Source: Nocardia otitidiscaviarum NBRC 14405 (lineage in GTDB: Bacteria; Actinomycetota; Actinomycetes; Mycobacteriales; Mycobacteriaceae). From it: a stretch of DNA of 64,000 nucleotides. The first letter of the stretch is position 1. Every line of letters starts with the position of its first letter. Under the pieces are notes generated by a model, which ran no database searches, was not told the origin of the DNA, and worked only from the letters and a program-made list of their open reading frames with translations. The DNA is taken from positions 95,746 to 159,745 of the forward strand of contig NZ_BAGD01000074.1 in assembly GCF_000308635.1 (NCBI RefSeq). Reading direction: 5' to 3'. The translations under genes were made by a program, and so were the position numbers. Positions 1 to 8,040 of the stretch are shown here, one piece after another.

Positions 1-1276
1 GAGTACGGGCCTCGGTCACGGCCGCCGAGACGGCCGCGCCGTGCGCATGGGTGAACGCCTTGGCCACCTGGCCGATCTCGTCGTGCCCGAAGTCCAGGAC
101 GGCCGCCTCGGCGGCGGGGTCCACCTCTTCGCCCTCGTTGAGCTTGCGCATGATCTCCGGCAGCCGCTCATCGGCCAGCGCGAAGGTCTGGTCACGAAGG
201 CGCTTGAGCCGCCGGATGATCCGGTTCGCCAGCAGCAGCGCCACCACGAAGGCGGACGATGACAGCAGCAGCACGCCGAACCCGGCCAGCAGGGAATCGC
301 GTGCGTTGTCGTGGGCCTCCTGGCGGGCGATGCTGTTCGCCTCCAGGTTCTGGTCGTCCCACAGCTTCGCCAGGGTGTCGGAGACCTCGGCGACGGCCGC
401 CTGCCACTCCTCGGTGGTCAGCGGCAGCGGAGTGAGGATGGAGTCCTCGACCTGCGCGCCGGTGCGGGAGTCGGTGGTGTCGTGCTCGTGTGGGAAGGCA
501 CGCTGCATGAGCGCCTGTTCCATGGCCCCGAGTCGCTGCCAGGCGGGGCTGGCGAGCAGGTTCTGCGCCACCTGGGCCTGCGCGGGATCGCTGTCGCCGG
601 TGAGGATTTGCACGGTGATGCGATAGAAGCCGATGAGGCGAACGTATTCGGCGGCGAGTTCATCGGGCAGACCGACGTCGTTGGCGAGTGCGGCCCCGAG
701 CGCGTTGGCACGGGTCAGCGACTCCAGCGCCAACAGCACCTGCACCGATTCGGCGAGTTCGGCGGCGATTTCGGCGCTGGGGGAGTCCTCCTGCACGATG
801 CGGGTGCCGATGAGCACCACGTCGGGCAGGCGGCTGTAGAAGGTGTACGCGTCGGTGATGGGCAGCAGGCCCGAATCCACGCCCGCGCGCACGGTCGTGA
901 GGTTCTCCTTGAGTTTCAGGAAGTCACCGACATCGCCCTGCAGCGCCTCGGGCCCCATATTCCTGACCTGATCCTCGGTCGGGGTCATGGTGCGGAAGGC
1001 GTTGTCGAGGCGGGTTCTGGCCCCCGCCAGCGCGGTGCGGTCGGTTTCCTCGCCCGCGTAGATCCACAGGGTGGCCCGGCGTTCGTCCTGCACGGCCTCG
1101 AGCAACTCCGCCACCGGTTCGATGCCGTCGATCATCTGCGCCGCCCAGTCCTCGGCGCGGTTTCCGGCGGACACCAAATACCCGGCCGTTCCCACTCCCA
1201 CCCCGAGCAGCGCCGCGCTCGGAACGAGCGCGATCGCCAGGATGCGGGTTCGGACGCCGAGCCTCGCTCTGAACAT
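1..1276 (-). CDS. Nitrate/nitrite-sensing (NIT)-type sensor histidine kinase, N-terminal part (truncated by window edge)
   Basis: Only the first 425 codons lie in the window; the gene runs off the left end without a stop. It begins ATG at 1276. The protein opens with a basic stretch and a membrane segment (about residues 8-28), followed by a long extracytoplasmic helical region typical of NIT domains. A second membrane segment (about residues 323-345) leads into a HAMP-like region containing LKRLRDQTFALADERLPEIM. This is the architecture of the large actinomycete sensor kinases usually followed by roadblock, DUF742 and small GTPase genes, which would lie beyond the left edge. The catalytic kinase part is not visible, so kinase function is inferred from the family. 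Confidence 0.8.
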   Translation of the reverse strand, partial: MFRARLGVRTRILAIALVPSAALLGVGVGTAGYLVSAGNRAEDWAAQMIDGIEPVAELLEAVQDERRATLWIYAGEETDRTALAGARTRLDNAFRTMTPTEDQVRNMGPEALQGDVGDFLKLKENLTTVRAGVDSGLLPITDAYTFYSRLPDVVLIGTRIVQEDSPSAEIAAELAESVQVLLALESLTRANALGAALANDVGLPDELAAEYVRLIGFYRITVQILTGDSDPAQAQVAQNLLASPAWQRLGAMEQALMQRAFPHEHDTTDSRTGAQVEDSILTPLPLTTEEWQAAVAEVSDTLAKLWDDQNLEANSIARQEAHDNARDSLLAGFGVLLLSSSAFVVALLLANRIIRRLKRLRDQTFALADERLPEIMRKLNEGEEVDPAAEAAVLDFGHDEIGQVAKAFTHAHGAAVSAAVTEART

Positions 1277-1497
1277 CTGCGCAACGTAACGGGACGTAGG
1301 TCACAAATGCCGCCCATGTCCCGTTGACCGGGACTCGATTGGACAGCGCGAGTTATGCGTGGCTGGGCATGGACCGCACGGCCGCGGTCGACGACTGGCC
1401 GATCCGACTCACCGCAGATCGGAAATCCGGCCGATTCGGCCCATCGCGGCGGAGTGGGCGTGATCGGGCCCTACCTGGGGGTAGATTGTGTGTATCC

Positions 1498-1510
1498 ACG
1501 AGTTACTCGT
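1498..1510. promoter_or_regulatory. 13-bp palindrome before gabD2
   Basis: ACGAGT-T-ACTCGT is a perfect inverted repeat with a one-base centre. It lies immediately before the gabD2 ribosome binding site (TAGGAGG, 1514-1520) in the divergent spacer between the NIT-domain kinase and gabD2. Its position suits an operator or a 5' UTR hairpin. No regulator is identified. Confidence 0.35.
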
Positions 1511-1526
1511 AAGTAGGAGGCCGACC

Positions 1527-3080
1527 ATGCCCGTGCCGGAAGCCGCAGTATTCGACCGTCTGCGGACGTTCGCGGCGGTGGACACCACCGGGGACCACCG
1601 GACCCGGACCATCACCGAGGTGTTCACCGGCACGACGCTCGGCTCGGTTCCCGTCGGCACCGCCGACGACGTCGCCGCCGCGTTCACCAAAGCCCGCGCC
1701 GCACAGGCGGACTGGGCCGCCCGCGCGCCCAAGGACCGGGCCGAGGTCTTCGAGCGCTACCGGGCGCTGGTGGTGGAGAACCGCGAATACCTCATGGACG
1801 TGATCCAGGCCGAGACCGGCAAGGCGCGCTGGGCGGCCCAGGAAGAGGTCATGGGGCTGATCTTCGCGGCCCGGTACTACTCCCGCGTCGCACCGAAGCT
1901 GCTCAGTCCCTACAGCGTGCCGGGCGCGTTCCCCGTCCTCAATCGCGCCCAGGTGCGCACCCAGCCCAAGGGCGTGGTCGGGGTGATCGCGCCGTGGAAC
2001 TACCCGATGCTGCTCTCGGTCGGCGACTCGATCCCGGCGCTGCTGGCGGGCAATGCCGTGGTGGTCAAGCCCGATTCGCAGACGCCGTACTCCTCGCTGG
2101 CCAATGCCGAGCTCATGTACCGGGCCGGACTGCCGCGCGACCTGTTCGCGGTGGTGACCGGACCGGGCACGGTGGTCGGCACCGCCATCGTCGACTCCTG
2201 CGACTACCTCATGTTCACCGGCTCCTCCGACACCGGCCGCACCCTCGCCGAGCAGTGCGGGCGGCGGCTGATCGGCTTCTCCGCGGAACTGGGCGGCAAG
2301 AACCCCATGATCGTCACGCGCGGTGCCCACCTGGACAAGGCTGCCAAAGCGGCTGTGCGCGCGTGTTTCTCGAATGCCGGGCAGCTGTGCATCTCCATCG
2401 AGCGGCTGTACGTGGACCGCGCCGTCGCACCGGAGTTCACCGAGAAGTTCGTGGCCGCGGTGCGCAACGCCAAGCTGGGGGCGAGCTACGACTACTCCAG
2501 CGATATCGGCAGCCTGATCTCGCCCGCGCAGCTCGAGACCGTGCAGAAGCATGTCGCCGACGCCACCTCCAAGGGCGCGAAGGTGCTGGCGGGCGGCAAC
2601 GCCCGCCCCGATATCGGCCCCCTGTTCTTCGAGCCGACCATCCTCACCGAGGTCACCGACGCCATGGAGTGCGGCCGTGACGAGACCTTCGGTCCGCTGG
2701 TGTCCATCTACCCGTTCGACACCGTGGACGAGGCCATCGCCCTGGCCAACGACACCGAGTACGGCCTCAACGCCAGCGTCTGGGCCGACACCAAGGCCGC
2801 CGGCGAGCGGATCGCCGAACGCCTGCACGCTGGAACCGTCTGCGTCGACGAGGGGTACGCCCCCGCCTGGGGCACCACCGGCGCGCCCATGGGCGGTATG
2901 GGGATCTCCGGCGTCGGCCGCCGCCACGGCCCCGATGGTCTGCTGAAGTTCACCGAACCGCAGACCGTGGTGGTGACCCGCTTCCTGAATCTCGATCCGC
3001 CGCCGCTGGTCTCGCAGGACAGGTGGCAGCCCTTCCTCATGGGTGTGGCTCGCGCGCTGCGCTTCCTGCCGGGACGCTGA
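1527..3080 (+). CDS. gabD2: Succinate-semialdehyde dehydrogenase, NADP+-type, GabD2 family
   Basis: A 517-residue aldehyde dehydrogenase that oxidises succinate semialdehyde to succinate in the GABA/2-oxoglutarate bypass. Length and sequence follow mycobacterial GabD2 closely, for example in the segments IAPWNYPM and CDYLMFTGSS. The general base is Glu254 (AELGGKN) and the nucleophile is Cys288 (NAGQLC). The start is ATG 1527, preceded by TAGGAGG at good spacing; an in-frame ATG 13 codons upstream has no such site. The cofactor-binding PWNYP motif and the C-terminal GVGRRHGPDGLL segment are intact. It stands alone, with a methyltransferase gene 47 bp downstream on the same strand. Confidence 0.93.
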   Translation: MPVPEAAVFDRLRTFAAVDTTGDHRTRTITEVFTGTTLGSVPVGTADDVAAAFTKARAAQADWAARAPKDRAEVFERYRALVVENREYLMDVIQAETGKARWAAQEEVMGLIFAARYYSRVAPKLLSPYSVPGAFPVLNRAQVRTQPKGVVGVIAPWNYPMLLSVGDSIPALLAGNAVVVKPDSQTPYSSLANAELMYRAGLPRDLFAVVTGPGTVVGTAIVDSCDYLMFTGSSDTGRTLAEQCGRRLIGFSAELGGKNPMIVTRGAHLDKAAKAAVRACFSNAGQLCISIERLYVDRAVAPEFTEKFVAAVRNAKLGASYDYSSDIGSLISPAQLETVQKHVADATSKGAKVLAGGNARPDIGPLFFEPTILTEVTDAMECGRDETFGPLVSIYPFDTVDEAIALANDTEYGLNASVWADTKAAGERIAERLHAGTVCVDEGYAPAWGTTGAPMGGMGISGVGRRHGPDGLLKFTEPQTVVVTRFLNLDPPPLVSQDRWQPFLMGVARALRFLPGR

Positions 3081-3127
3081 GCCGGAATCCCTTGTGGCCC
3101 TAGGCTGGGGCGGTCGAAAGGAATTTC

Positions 3128-3934
3128 ATGAGCAATCCGCTCGCCGCCCCGGACCCGTGGGATGTCGTGGCCGACGGCTACGACGAGGTGACCCCCGATA
3201 TGATGCTGCCGTTCGCGGTACTGGCGCTGGCGCAGGCCGATCCGGCCGCCGACGCGCGCGTACTGGATGTCGCGGCCGGGCCCGGGACGTTGACGCTGCC
3301 CGCCGCCGCCCTGGTCGACCGGGTGGACGCGATCGACTTCTCGCCCGCCATGGTCGACCGCTTACGTGCGCACACCGCGGCGGCCGGATTCGACAATGTG
3401 GCGGCGCAGGTGGGCGACGGACAGCGACTGCCGTTCGCCGACAACGAGTTCGACGCCGCGTTCTCCATGTTCGGACTCATGTTCTTCCCGGATCGGCCCG
3501 CCGGATTCGCCGAACTGCACCGGGTGCTGATGCCGGGCGGCACCGCCGTGGTGTCGAGTTGGGCACCGGCCTCGGAATCCTCGCTCATGACGCTCATGTT
3601 CGACGTGTTGCGCGCCGGGAATCCGGATATGCCGCGGCCACAGCCGAATCCGGACAGCCTGGAGAATCCGGAGGTGTTCGACGCCGAACTGCGGGCGGCC
3701 GGGTTCACCGACGTGACCGTGCAGGCGCACACCATCTCGCTGTCCTACGAGAGCGCGGCGGTCATGTGGGACAAGTTCTCCCGTGGCAGCGCGCCCTTGC
3801 AGATCATGCGCCAGCGCGTCGACGCCGACGAGTGGGCGCGGCGGGACCGGCTCATGCTCGACCACCTCGCGGCGAACTACACTCCGCACCAGGCACTCAC
3901 CACGACGGCCTGGCTGGGCTCCGGTCGCAAGTGA
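3128..3934 (+). CDS. Class I SAM-dependent methyltransferase (UbiE/Methyltransf_11-like)
   Basis: A 268-residue soluble protein. The SAM-binding motif I is VLDVAAGPGTLT (about residues 41-52), followed by the acidic motif II region VDAIDFSPAMVD and the FxMFGLMFFP / LHRVLMPGGTAVVSSW segments of the Rossmann-like methyltransferase fold. The ATG at 3128 is preceded by GAAAGGA. The substrate cannot be read from the sequence. It follows gabD2 by 47 bp and may be co-transcribed, but nothing else ties the functions together. A strong hairpin follows the stop. Confidence 0.85.
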   Translation: MSNPLAAPDPWDVVADGYDEVTPDMMLPFAVLALAQADPAADARVLDVAAGPGTLTLPAAALVDRVDAIDFSPAMVDRLRAHTAAAGFDNVAAQVGDGQRLPFADNEFDAAFSMFGLMFFPDRPAGFAELHRVLMPGGTAVVSSWAPASESSLMTLMFDVLRAGNPDMPRPQPNPDSLENPEVFDAELRAAGFTDVTVQAHTISLSYESAAVMWDKFSRGSAPLQIMRQRVDADEWARRDRLMLDHLAANYTPHQALTTTAWLGSGRK

Positions 3935-3939
3935 TCGAT

Positions 3940-3971
3940 GGCGCGGCCGGCCCGGAGAAACCGGCCGCGCC
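3940..3971. terminator. Bidirectional hairpin between convergent genes
   Basis: GGCGCGGCCGG and CCGGCCGCGCC form a perfect 11-bp stem with a 10-nt loop. It sits between the methyltransferase stop (3934) and the DUF779 stop (3977), which converge. There is no T-tract, as is common for actinobacterial terminators. Confidence 0.6.
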
Positions 3972-3976
3972 ACCAC

Positions 3977-4384
3977 TCATCCGGTCAGGTCCGCGCCGCG
4001 TCGCGGTGCCGGGGCCGCCTCCAGGACCGCCGCCTCGGCGTCGGTGAACACGCGTGACCGGATGATGAATCGGACCCCCTCGTGGGCCTCCAGCGAGAAA
4101 CCGCCGTGGCGGCCCGGGACCACGTCCACGGTGAGATGGCTGTGCCGCCACCGCTCGAACTGGTCGGCGCTCATCCAGAACGGGGTGTCCGGGAAGACCC
4201 GCCCGAGCAGGACGTCGGCCGCGCCGACCCGGAACTCGCTCAGCGGACAACACAGCGGGGAACCGCTGTCGCGGGACATCCCCGACTGGTGGAACACCAC
4301 CGGTCCGTGCCGGTCGATGAGGCCCTGCAGGACCTCGGCCGCGGCCTCGGTGATGCCCACCCGGGATACGGCACCGGTGCGCAT
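3977..4384 (-). CDS. DUF779 family protein
   Basis: A 135-residue protein of the DUF779 family, recognised by VVFHQSGMSRDSGSPLCCP near the N-terminus and by HLTVDVVPGRHGGFSLE and GVRFIIRSRVFTDAE later. Members usually sit beside an acetaldehyde/alcohol-type aldehyde dehydrogenase and a GAF-domain regulator; biochemical function is not established. The start ATG at 4384 shares one base with the stop of an upstream 36-codon ORF (TGATG), implying translational coupling. No aldehyde dehydrogenase gene is adjacent here, although gabD2 lies 0.9 kb away. Confidence 0.85.
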   Translation of the reverse strand: MRTGAVSRVGITEAAAEVLQGLIDRHGPVVFHQSGMSRDSGSPLCCPLSEFRVGAADVLLGRVFPDTPFWMSADQFERWRHSHLTVDVVPGRHGGFSLEAHEGVRFIIRSRVFTDAEAAVLEAAPAPRRGADLTG

Positions 4385-4494
4385 CACAGGAACCCGACCC
4401 ACGGTACGGCGCGCGACCGGTCGATCGGCCGGTCGGGCTCGGGCGTGATCGGGTCGGTCCTCGGCCCGTCGGTGCCGGGATGGGCGTTACTCAT
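4384..4494 (-). CDS. Small 36-residue ORF coupled to DUF779
   Basis: Begins ATG at 4494 behind a strong site (GCGAGGAGG). It encodes a Pro/Asp/Arg-rich peptide of 36 residues starting MSNAHPGTDG and ending AVPWVGFL. Its TGA overlaps the DUF779 ATG by one base. The good ribosome binding site and the coupling argue that it is translated. It occupies the place where an aldehyde dehydrogenase gene is often found in related loci, so it could be a true small protein, a coupling leader, or a remnant. I do not recognise it. Confidence 0.5.
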   Translation of the reverse strand: MSNAHPGTDGPRTDPITPEPDRPIDRSRAVPWVGFL

Positions 4495-4575
4495 GACGCG
4501 CGACCTCCTCGCGATGTCTCCGGGTATTCGGGCTCACTATGAACCGGACGGGTTGGCGCTGGGTTGGCGTCACCG

Positions 4576-5793
4576 CTAACCCGTCAGCGCGGTATGCAAA
4601 CGTGCGGTGACCAGGGCACGACGGCTGTCGCCGGGAGCCAGCAAACGGAGTGCGTGCTCGTGGACCTCGATATCGTCCGGGCGGTGCTCGCCGAAGAGCA
4701 GGGCGTGCTCGGGTCGGTTGCCCGACAGCACGGCGGTGCGCAGCACCACGTCGATGTATTCGCGCCACCGCACGATGCCCGGGGTCTCCGAATGCGGTAG
4801 CAGCGGACCCCGATACCGGCGCAGGGCGGTGGTGACGTCGCCCGACTCGATGGCGGCCAGCACCTCCGCGGCGTCGCAGCAGATCGGTCGGGTGAGCAGG
4901 TAGCGGCGATCGGCGATACCGCCGTCGATGGCGCGGCGCAGATGGGAGACGTCGGCCTTGAGCGTGGACGCGGCGACGGGCCGGTCGCCGTAGACGGCGT
5001 CGCGCAGGCGGTCCGGGGTGAATCCGTCCGGCTCCAGCGCCAGCAGGGTGAGGATTTCCAGCTGGCGCGGGCGCATCGGGATCGGTGTGCCCGCGCGCAG
5101 CAGGCGCGCCGTGCCCAGACATTCCAGGCGGATTGCCGGTCCGGTGCGCGGGGCGTCGAGGCGCAACCGGGATTCGATGGCGCACACCAGTGCGCGCACC
5201 GTGGACATGGCCAGCGGGTTGGCGCGATCCCAGTACGAGGACAGATCCAGCAGCCCGACCATGCGGCCGTCCGGGGCGTGGATGGGCGCGCAGTAGCAGA
5301 CCCAGGCGTGCAGTGCCTCCACCAGGTGTTCGGCCGAGAACACGGTGGTCGGCCGGTCGTTGTGCAACGCCAGCGACACCGCGTTGGTGCCCATGTGCAA
5401 CTCGTCCCACACCCCGCCCGGGGCGAAGTTCACCTGCTCGGCGCGCAGCCGGACCCGGCGTGCGCCCGAGGACCACAGCAGCACGCCGTCCGCGTCGGTG
5501 ACCGCGGTGACGAATCCGGCGTCCTCGGCGATGCCGCGCAACTCGGCCGCCATCGCGAGGACGGGTTCGCGCAGCGGGGAACGGGACCAGCGCAGGCCCA
5601 GATCGTCGCGATCGGTGGCCGGGGCGACGGCCCGGGACAGGTCCACCGCCCCCAGCACTCGCTGCCAGGATTGCGCGACCTCGGTGCGTAGCAGTGCGTT
5701 TCGATCGATGGGCGCGCCGGAGGTGGTGGCCCACCGTGTCCAGACCCGCTCCAACGCGGCTCGCCGCTGCGTGAGAGTGTGCACCTTTGCCAT
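4576..5793 (-). CDS. GAF-domain transcriptional regulator with C-terminal winged helix
   Basis: 405 residues. The N-terminal half is a GAF-like sensory domain as in AcoR-type regulators (W-x-RSPLREPVL, then GFVTAVTDADGVLLWSSG, TNAVSLALHND and HAWVCYCAPIHAPDG). The C-terminal half has a winged-helix/SARP-like section (MRPRQLEILTLLALEPDGF, then ASTLKADVSHLRRAI) instead of the AAA+ module of true AcoR. The start ATG 5793 has ACGAGGAG upstream; a longer in-frame start at 5880 has none. The gene is co-oriented with the small ORF and DUF779 and probably controls them. The ligand is unknown; an aldehyde or alcohol metabolite is plausible from context. Confidence 0.82.
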   Translation of the reverse strand: MAKVHTLTQRRAALERVWTRWATTSGAPIDRNALLRTEVAQSWQRVLGAVDLSRAVAPATDRDDLGLRWSRSPLREPVLAMAAELRGIAEDAGFVTAVTDADGVLLWSSGARRVRLRAEQVNFAPGGVWDELHMGTNAVSLALHNDRPTTVFSAEHLVEALHAWVCYCAPIHAPDGRMVGLLDLSSYWDRANPLAMSTVRALVCAIESRLRLDAPRTGPAIRLECLGTARLLRAGTPIPMRPRQLEILTLLALEPDGFTPDRLRDAVYGDRPVAASTLKADVSHLRRAIDGGIADRRYLLTRPICCDAAEVLAAIESGDVTTALRRYRGPLLPHSETPGIVRWREYIDVVLRTAVLSGNRPEHALLFGEHRPDDIEVHEHALRLLAPGDSRRALVTARLHTALTG

Positions 5794-5959
5794 GCGCCAA
5801 CTCCTCGTTGATCCGCTGTGCGCACCCTCATCATGGTCCCCGGTCGCCGGACGTGAGCCGGATCGATGCGGCCGCGGCACGGATTGTCAGAGCCCGGAGC
5901 GCCGGCGATCCGCCCACGGCGCGGGCGGTCGAACGAAAACGACTGGTAGACAGGAGCGT

Positions 5960-6835
5960 ATGGAGAAGCCATTCCGTTTCGGCGTCAATCTGACCACACC
6001 CGGCTCCCGGTCCGAATGGGTCACCAAGTGTCAGCGGGCCGAGGCGCTGGGCTACGACGTCATCAGCGTGCCCGACCATCTGGGACTGCCCGCGCCGTTC
6101 CCGGCGCTCGCGGTGGCCGCCGAGGTGACCGAGCGGGTGCGGCTGAACACCTTCGTGCTCAATACGCCCTTCTACAATCCCGTGCTGCTGGCCCGGGATG
6201 TGGCCGGGCTGGACGCGCTCAGCCGCGGCCGCTTCGAACTGGGTCTCGGCGCGGGTTACGTGCAGGCCGAGTTCGATGCCGCCGCACTGCCGTTCCCGAC
6301 GGCCGGGCAGCGGGTGGACCAGCTGGAGCGGACGGTGACGACGCTGCGCGAGCTGCTCGCCGACCCCGAGTACCAGCCGCGCCCCGCCCAGGCCGGGGGT
6401 CCGCCGCTGCTCATCGCCGGATGGGGTGACCGCGTCCTCGCCCTCGCCGCACGGCATGCCCGGATCATCGGATTCGCGGGGGCTTCGCCCTCCACCAGCG
6501 GGCATCACCTCACCCTCGCCGACCCCGCCGCGTTCACCCGCAAACTCGAGCACGTCCGCGGGCTGCTCGGCCCGCGCCTGCCCGAGGTCGAGCTCAATCT
6601 GCTGGTCCAACGGGTCGCGACGCCGGCCGAACGCGACGCCCTCGCCGCGGGCGTCCAACCCCATATGCCGCCGGGCGACACCACCGTCGAGGAGCTGCCC
6701 ACCCTGCTCGTCGGCACCCCCGAGCGGATCGCCGACACCCTGCGCGAACGTCGCGAGCGGTACGGCTTCTCCTATATCACCGTGCTGGAACCGAGTATGG
6801 AGAAGTTCGCACCGGTCATCGAACTGCTGCGATGA
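5960..6835 (+). CDS. LLM-class F420-dependent oxidoreductase
   Basis: 291 residues of luciferase-like monooxygenase fold. It contains ALGYDVISVPDHLG at about residue 30, the family signature region SRGRFELGLGAGYVQAEFDA (residues about 90-109), and a C-terminal PTLLVGTPERIADTLRERRERYGFSYITV segment that is usual in the TIGR03621-type F420 subfamily. The ATG at 5960 follows CAGGAG at good spacing. Cofactor F420 rather than FMN is inferred from subfamily resemblance and the actinobacterial context. The substrate is unknown. A small NTF2-like gene follows 31 bp downstream. Confidence 0.85.
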   Translation: MEKPFRFGVNLTTPGSRSEWVTKCQRAEALGYDVISVPDHLGLPAPFPALAVAAEVTERVRLNTFVLNTPFYNPVLLARDVAGLDALSRGRFELGLGAGYVQAEFDAAALPFPTAGQRVDQLERTVTTLRELLADPEYQPRPAQAGGPPLLIAGWGDRVLALAARHARIIGFAGASPSTSGHHLTLADPAAFTRKLEHVRGLLGPRLPEVELNLLVQRVATPAERDALAAGVQPHMPPGDTTVEELPTLLVGTPERIADTLRERRERYGFSYITVLEPSMEKFAPVIELLR

Positions 6836-6866
6836 GTGCCGGTCGCCGGTGCTAGGGTCGGGCAGC

Positions 6867-7268
6867 GTGAGTGACGACGCCCTGGTCCGGGAGATCCGGA
6901 CGCTGCACGACGACCTCGGCGACTGGCTCGGCACCGCCGCCGACGAGGCGGCGCGGGAGCGTTTCCTCACCCAGCAGCATCCCGACTTCTCGATGGTCAC
7001 CCTGGACGGAGACGTCCTCGCCCGCGCGACCCTGACCGATCAGCTGCGCGGCGCGGGCGGCGCGGTGCCGGGACTGCGGATCGAGATCGACGATATCGAG
7101 ATCCTGGTGCGCACGGCGGAGACCGCGGTGGTGCGGTTCCGGGAGCGGCACCACCGCGGCGGGACCGTCGCATCGCGGCTGACCACGGCGGTGCTGCTGA
7201 CCGATCCGGCCGCCCGGAACGGGCTGCGCTGGCGCAGCGTGCACGAAACCGCCTGCGACGAGAAGTAA
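6867..7268 (+). CDS. NTF2-like (SnoaL/DUF4440) small protein
   Basis: 133 residues starting at GTG 6867. The cone-shaped NTF2-like fold is suggested by the early helix pair (REIRTLHDDLGDWLGTAADE), FLTQQHPDFSMVTLDGDVLA, and alternating strands ending VAVLL-type and WRSVHETAC. No catalytic residues can be assigned with confidence. It follows the LLM oxidoreductase on the same strand by 31 bp and may be co-expressed. The start has no strong ribosome binding site. Confidence 0.65.
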   Translation: MSDDALVREIRTLHDDLGDWLGTAADEAARERFLTQQHPDFSMVTLDGDVLARATLTDQLRGAGGAVPGLRIEIDDIEILVRTAETAVVRFRERHHRGGTVASRLTTAVLLTDPAARNGLRWRSVHETACDEK

Positions 7269-7361
7269 TTCGGCCTCGGCGTAGTAGTTCGGCCTCGGCC
7301 TTTCGGCGAAGTACTCAGCTTCGGCGCACCGGCGACGTAACTCTGCCTCGGCGCACCGGCC
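7265..7361. repeat. Degenerate direct repeats, four units
   Basis: Four copies of a motif close to GTAnTnnGCCTCGGC begin near 7265, 7284, 7311 and 7337, spaced 19, 27 and 26 bp apart. The last two share the extension GCGCACCGGC. They fill the gap between the NTF2-like gene and the convergent response regulator. They do not form an obvious terminator hairpin. Confidence 0.5.
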
Positions 7362-7371
7362 AGGCCGGTCG

Positions 7372-8040
7372 TCACCGATCGCGCGTGATCTCCCAGGGAG
7401 CGCGGGCGTCCGGATCGGCGCGGTGCGCGTAGACCGCCAGGCGCACCCGGTTGTCACAGCCGGTCTTCGACATCAGGTTCGCCACATGGGTTTTGACGGT
7501 GGTCGCGCCGAGGTGCAGCCGTTCGGCGATCTCCTGATTGCTCCAGCCCTCGCCCACCAGGCGCAGCACCTCCCGTTCCCGGGGCGTCAGGTCGACGGTC
7601 GGGAGGTCGGGGGAGTCCGCGGACAGGGCGCGGTCGACCAGGCGCCGGAGCAGCGTGGGGGAGAAGAGCATATCGCCGTCGACGGTGCGGCGGACTGCGG
7701 CCAGCAGGTCGGCGGGGGCGGTGTCCTTCACCAGGTAGCCCGCGGCGCCGGCGGCCAGCGCCGGATAGAGGTGATCGTCATCGTCGAAGGTGGTCAGCAC
7801 CAGGACGCGGACGCCCGGGTGGGCGCGGGTGATCTGCGCGGTCGCCCGCACCCCGTCCACACCCGGCATGCGCAGATCCATGAGAACCAGATCCGGGGCC
7901 AACCCCGCGCACAGCCGCACCGCCTCCGCACCGTCGGCCGCCTCACCCACCACCGTCAGGTCGGACGTGGATTCCAGCAGCATGCGCAGTCCGGCGCGGA
8001 CCAGTCGCTGATCATCGGCCAGCAGTACCCGAATGCTCAT
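7372..8040 (-). CDS. NarL/LuxR-family response regulator
   Basis: 222 residues. The receiver domain (residues 1-120) has the acidic pocket Asp9-Asp10, the phosphoacceptor Asp55 in LVLMDLRMPG, and the Thr/Lys switch (VLTTF and LVKDTAP). The C-terminal LuxR helix-turn-helix (about residues 150-210) reads LTPREREVLRLVGEGWSNQE then TTVKTHVANLMSKTG. The start ATG overlaps the stop of the histidine kinase gene by 4 bp (ATGA), so the pair is translationally coupled. Target genes are not evident; the divergent multicopper oxidase gene is the closest candidate on the other side. Confidence 0.93.
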   Translation of the reverse strand: MSIRVLLADDQRLVRAGLRMLLESTSDLTVVGEAADGAEAVRLCAGLAPDLVLMDLRMPGVDGVRATAQITRAHPGVRVLVLTTFDDDDHLYPALAAGAAGYLVKDTAPADLLAAVRRTVDGDMLFSPTLLRRLVDRALSADSPDLPTVDLTPREREVLRLVGEGWSNQEIAERLHLGATTVKTHVANLMSKTGCDNRVRLAVYAHRADPDARAPWEITRDR

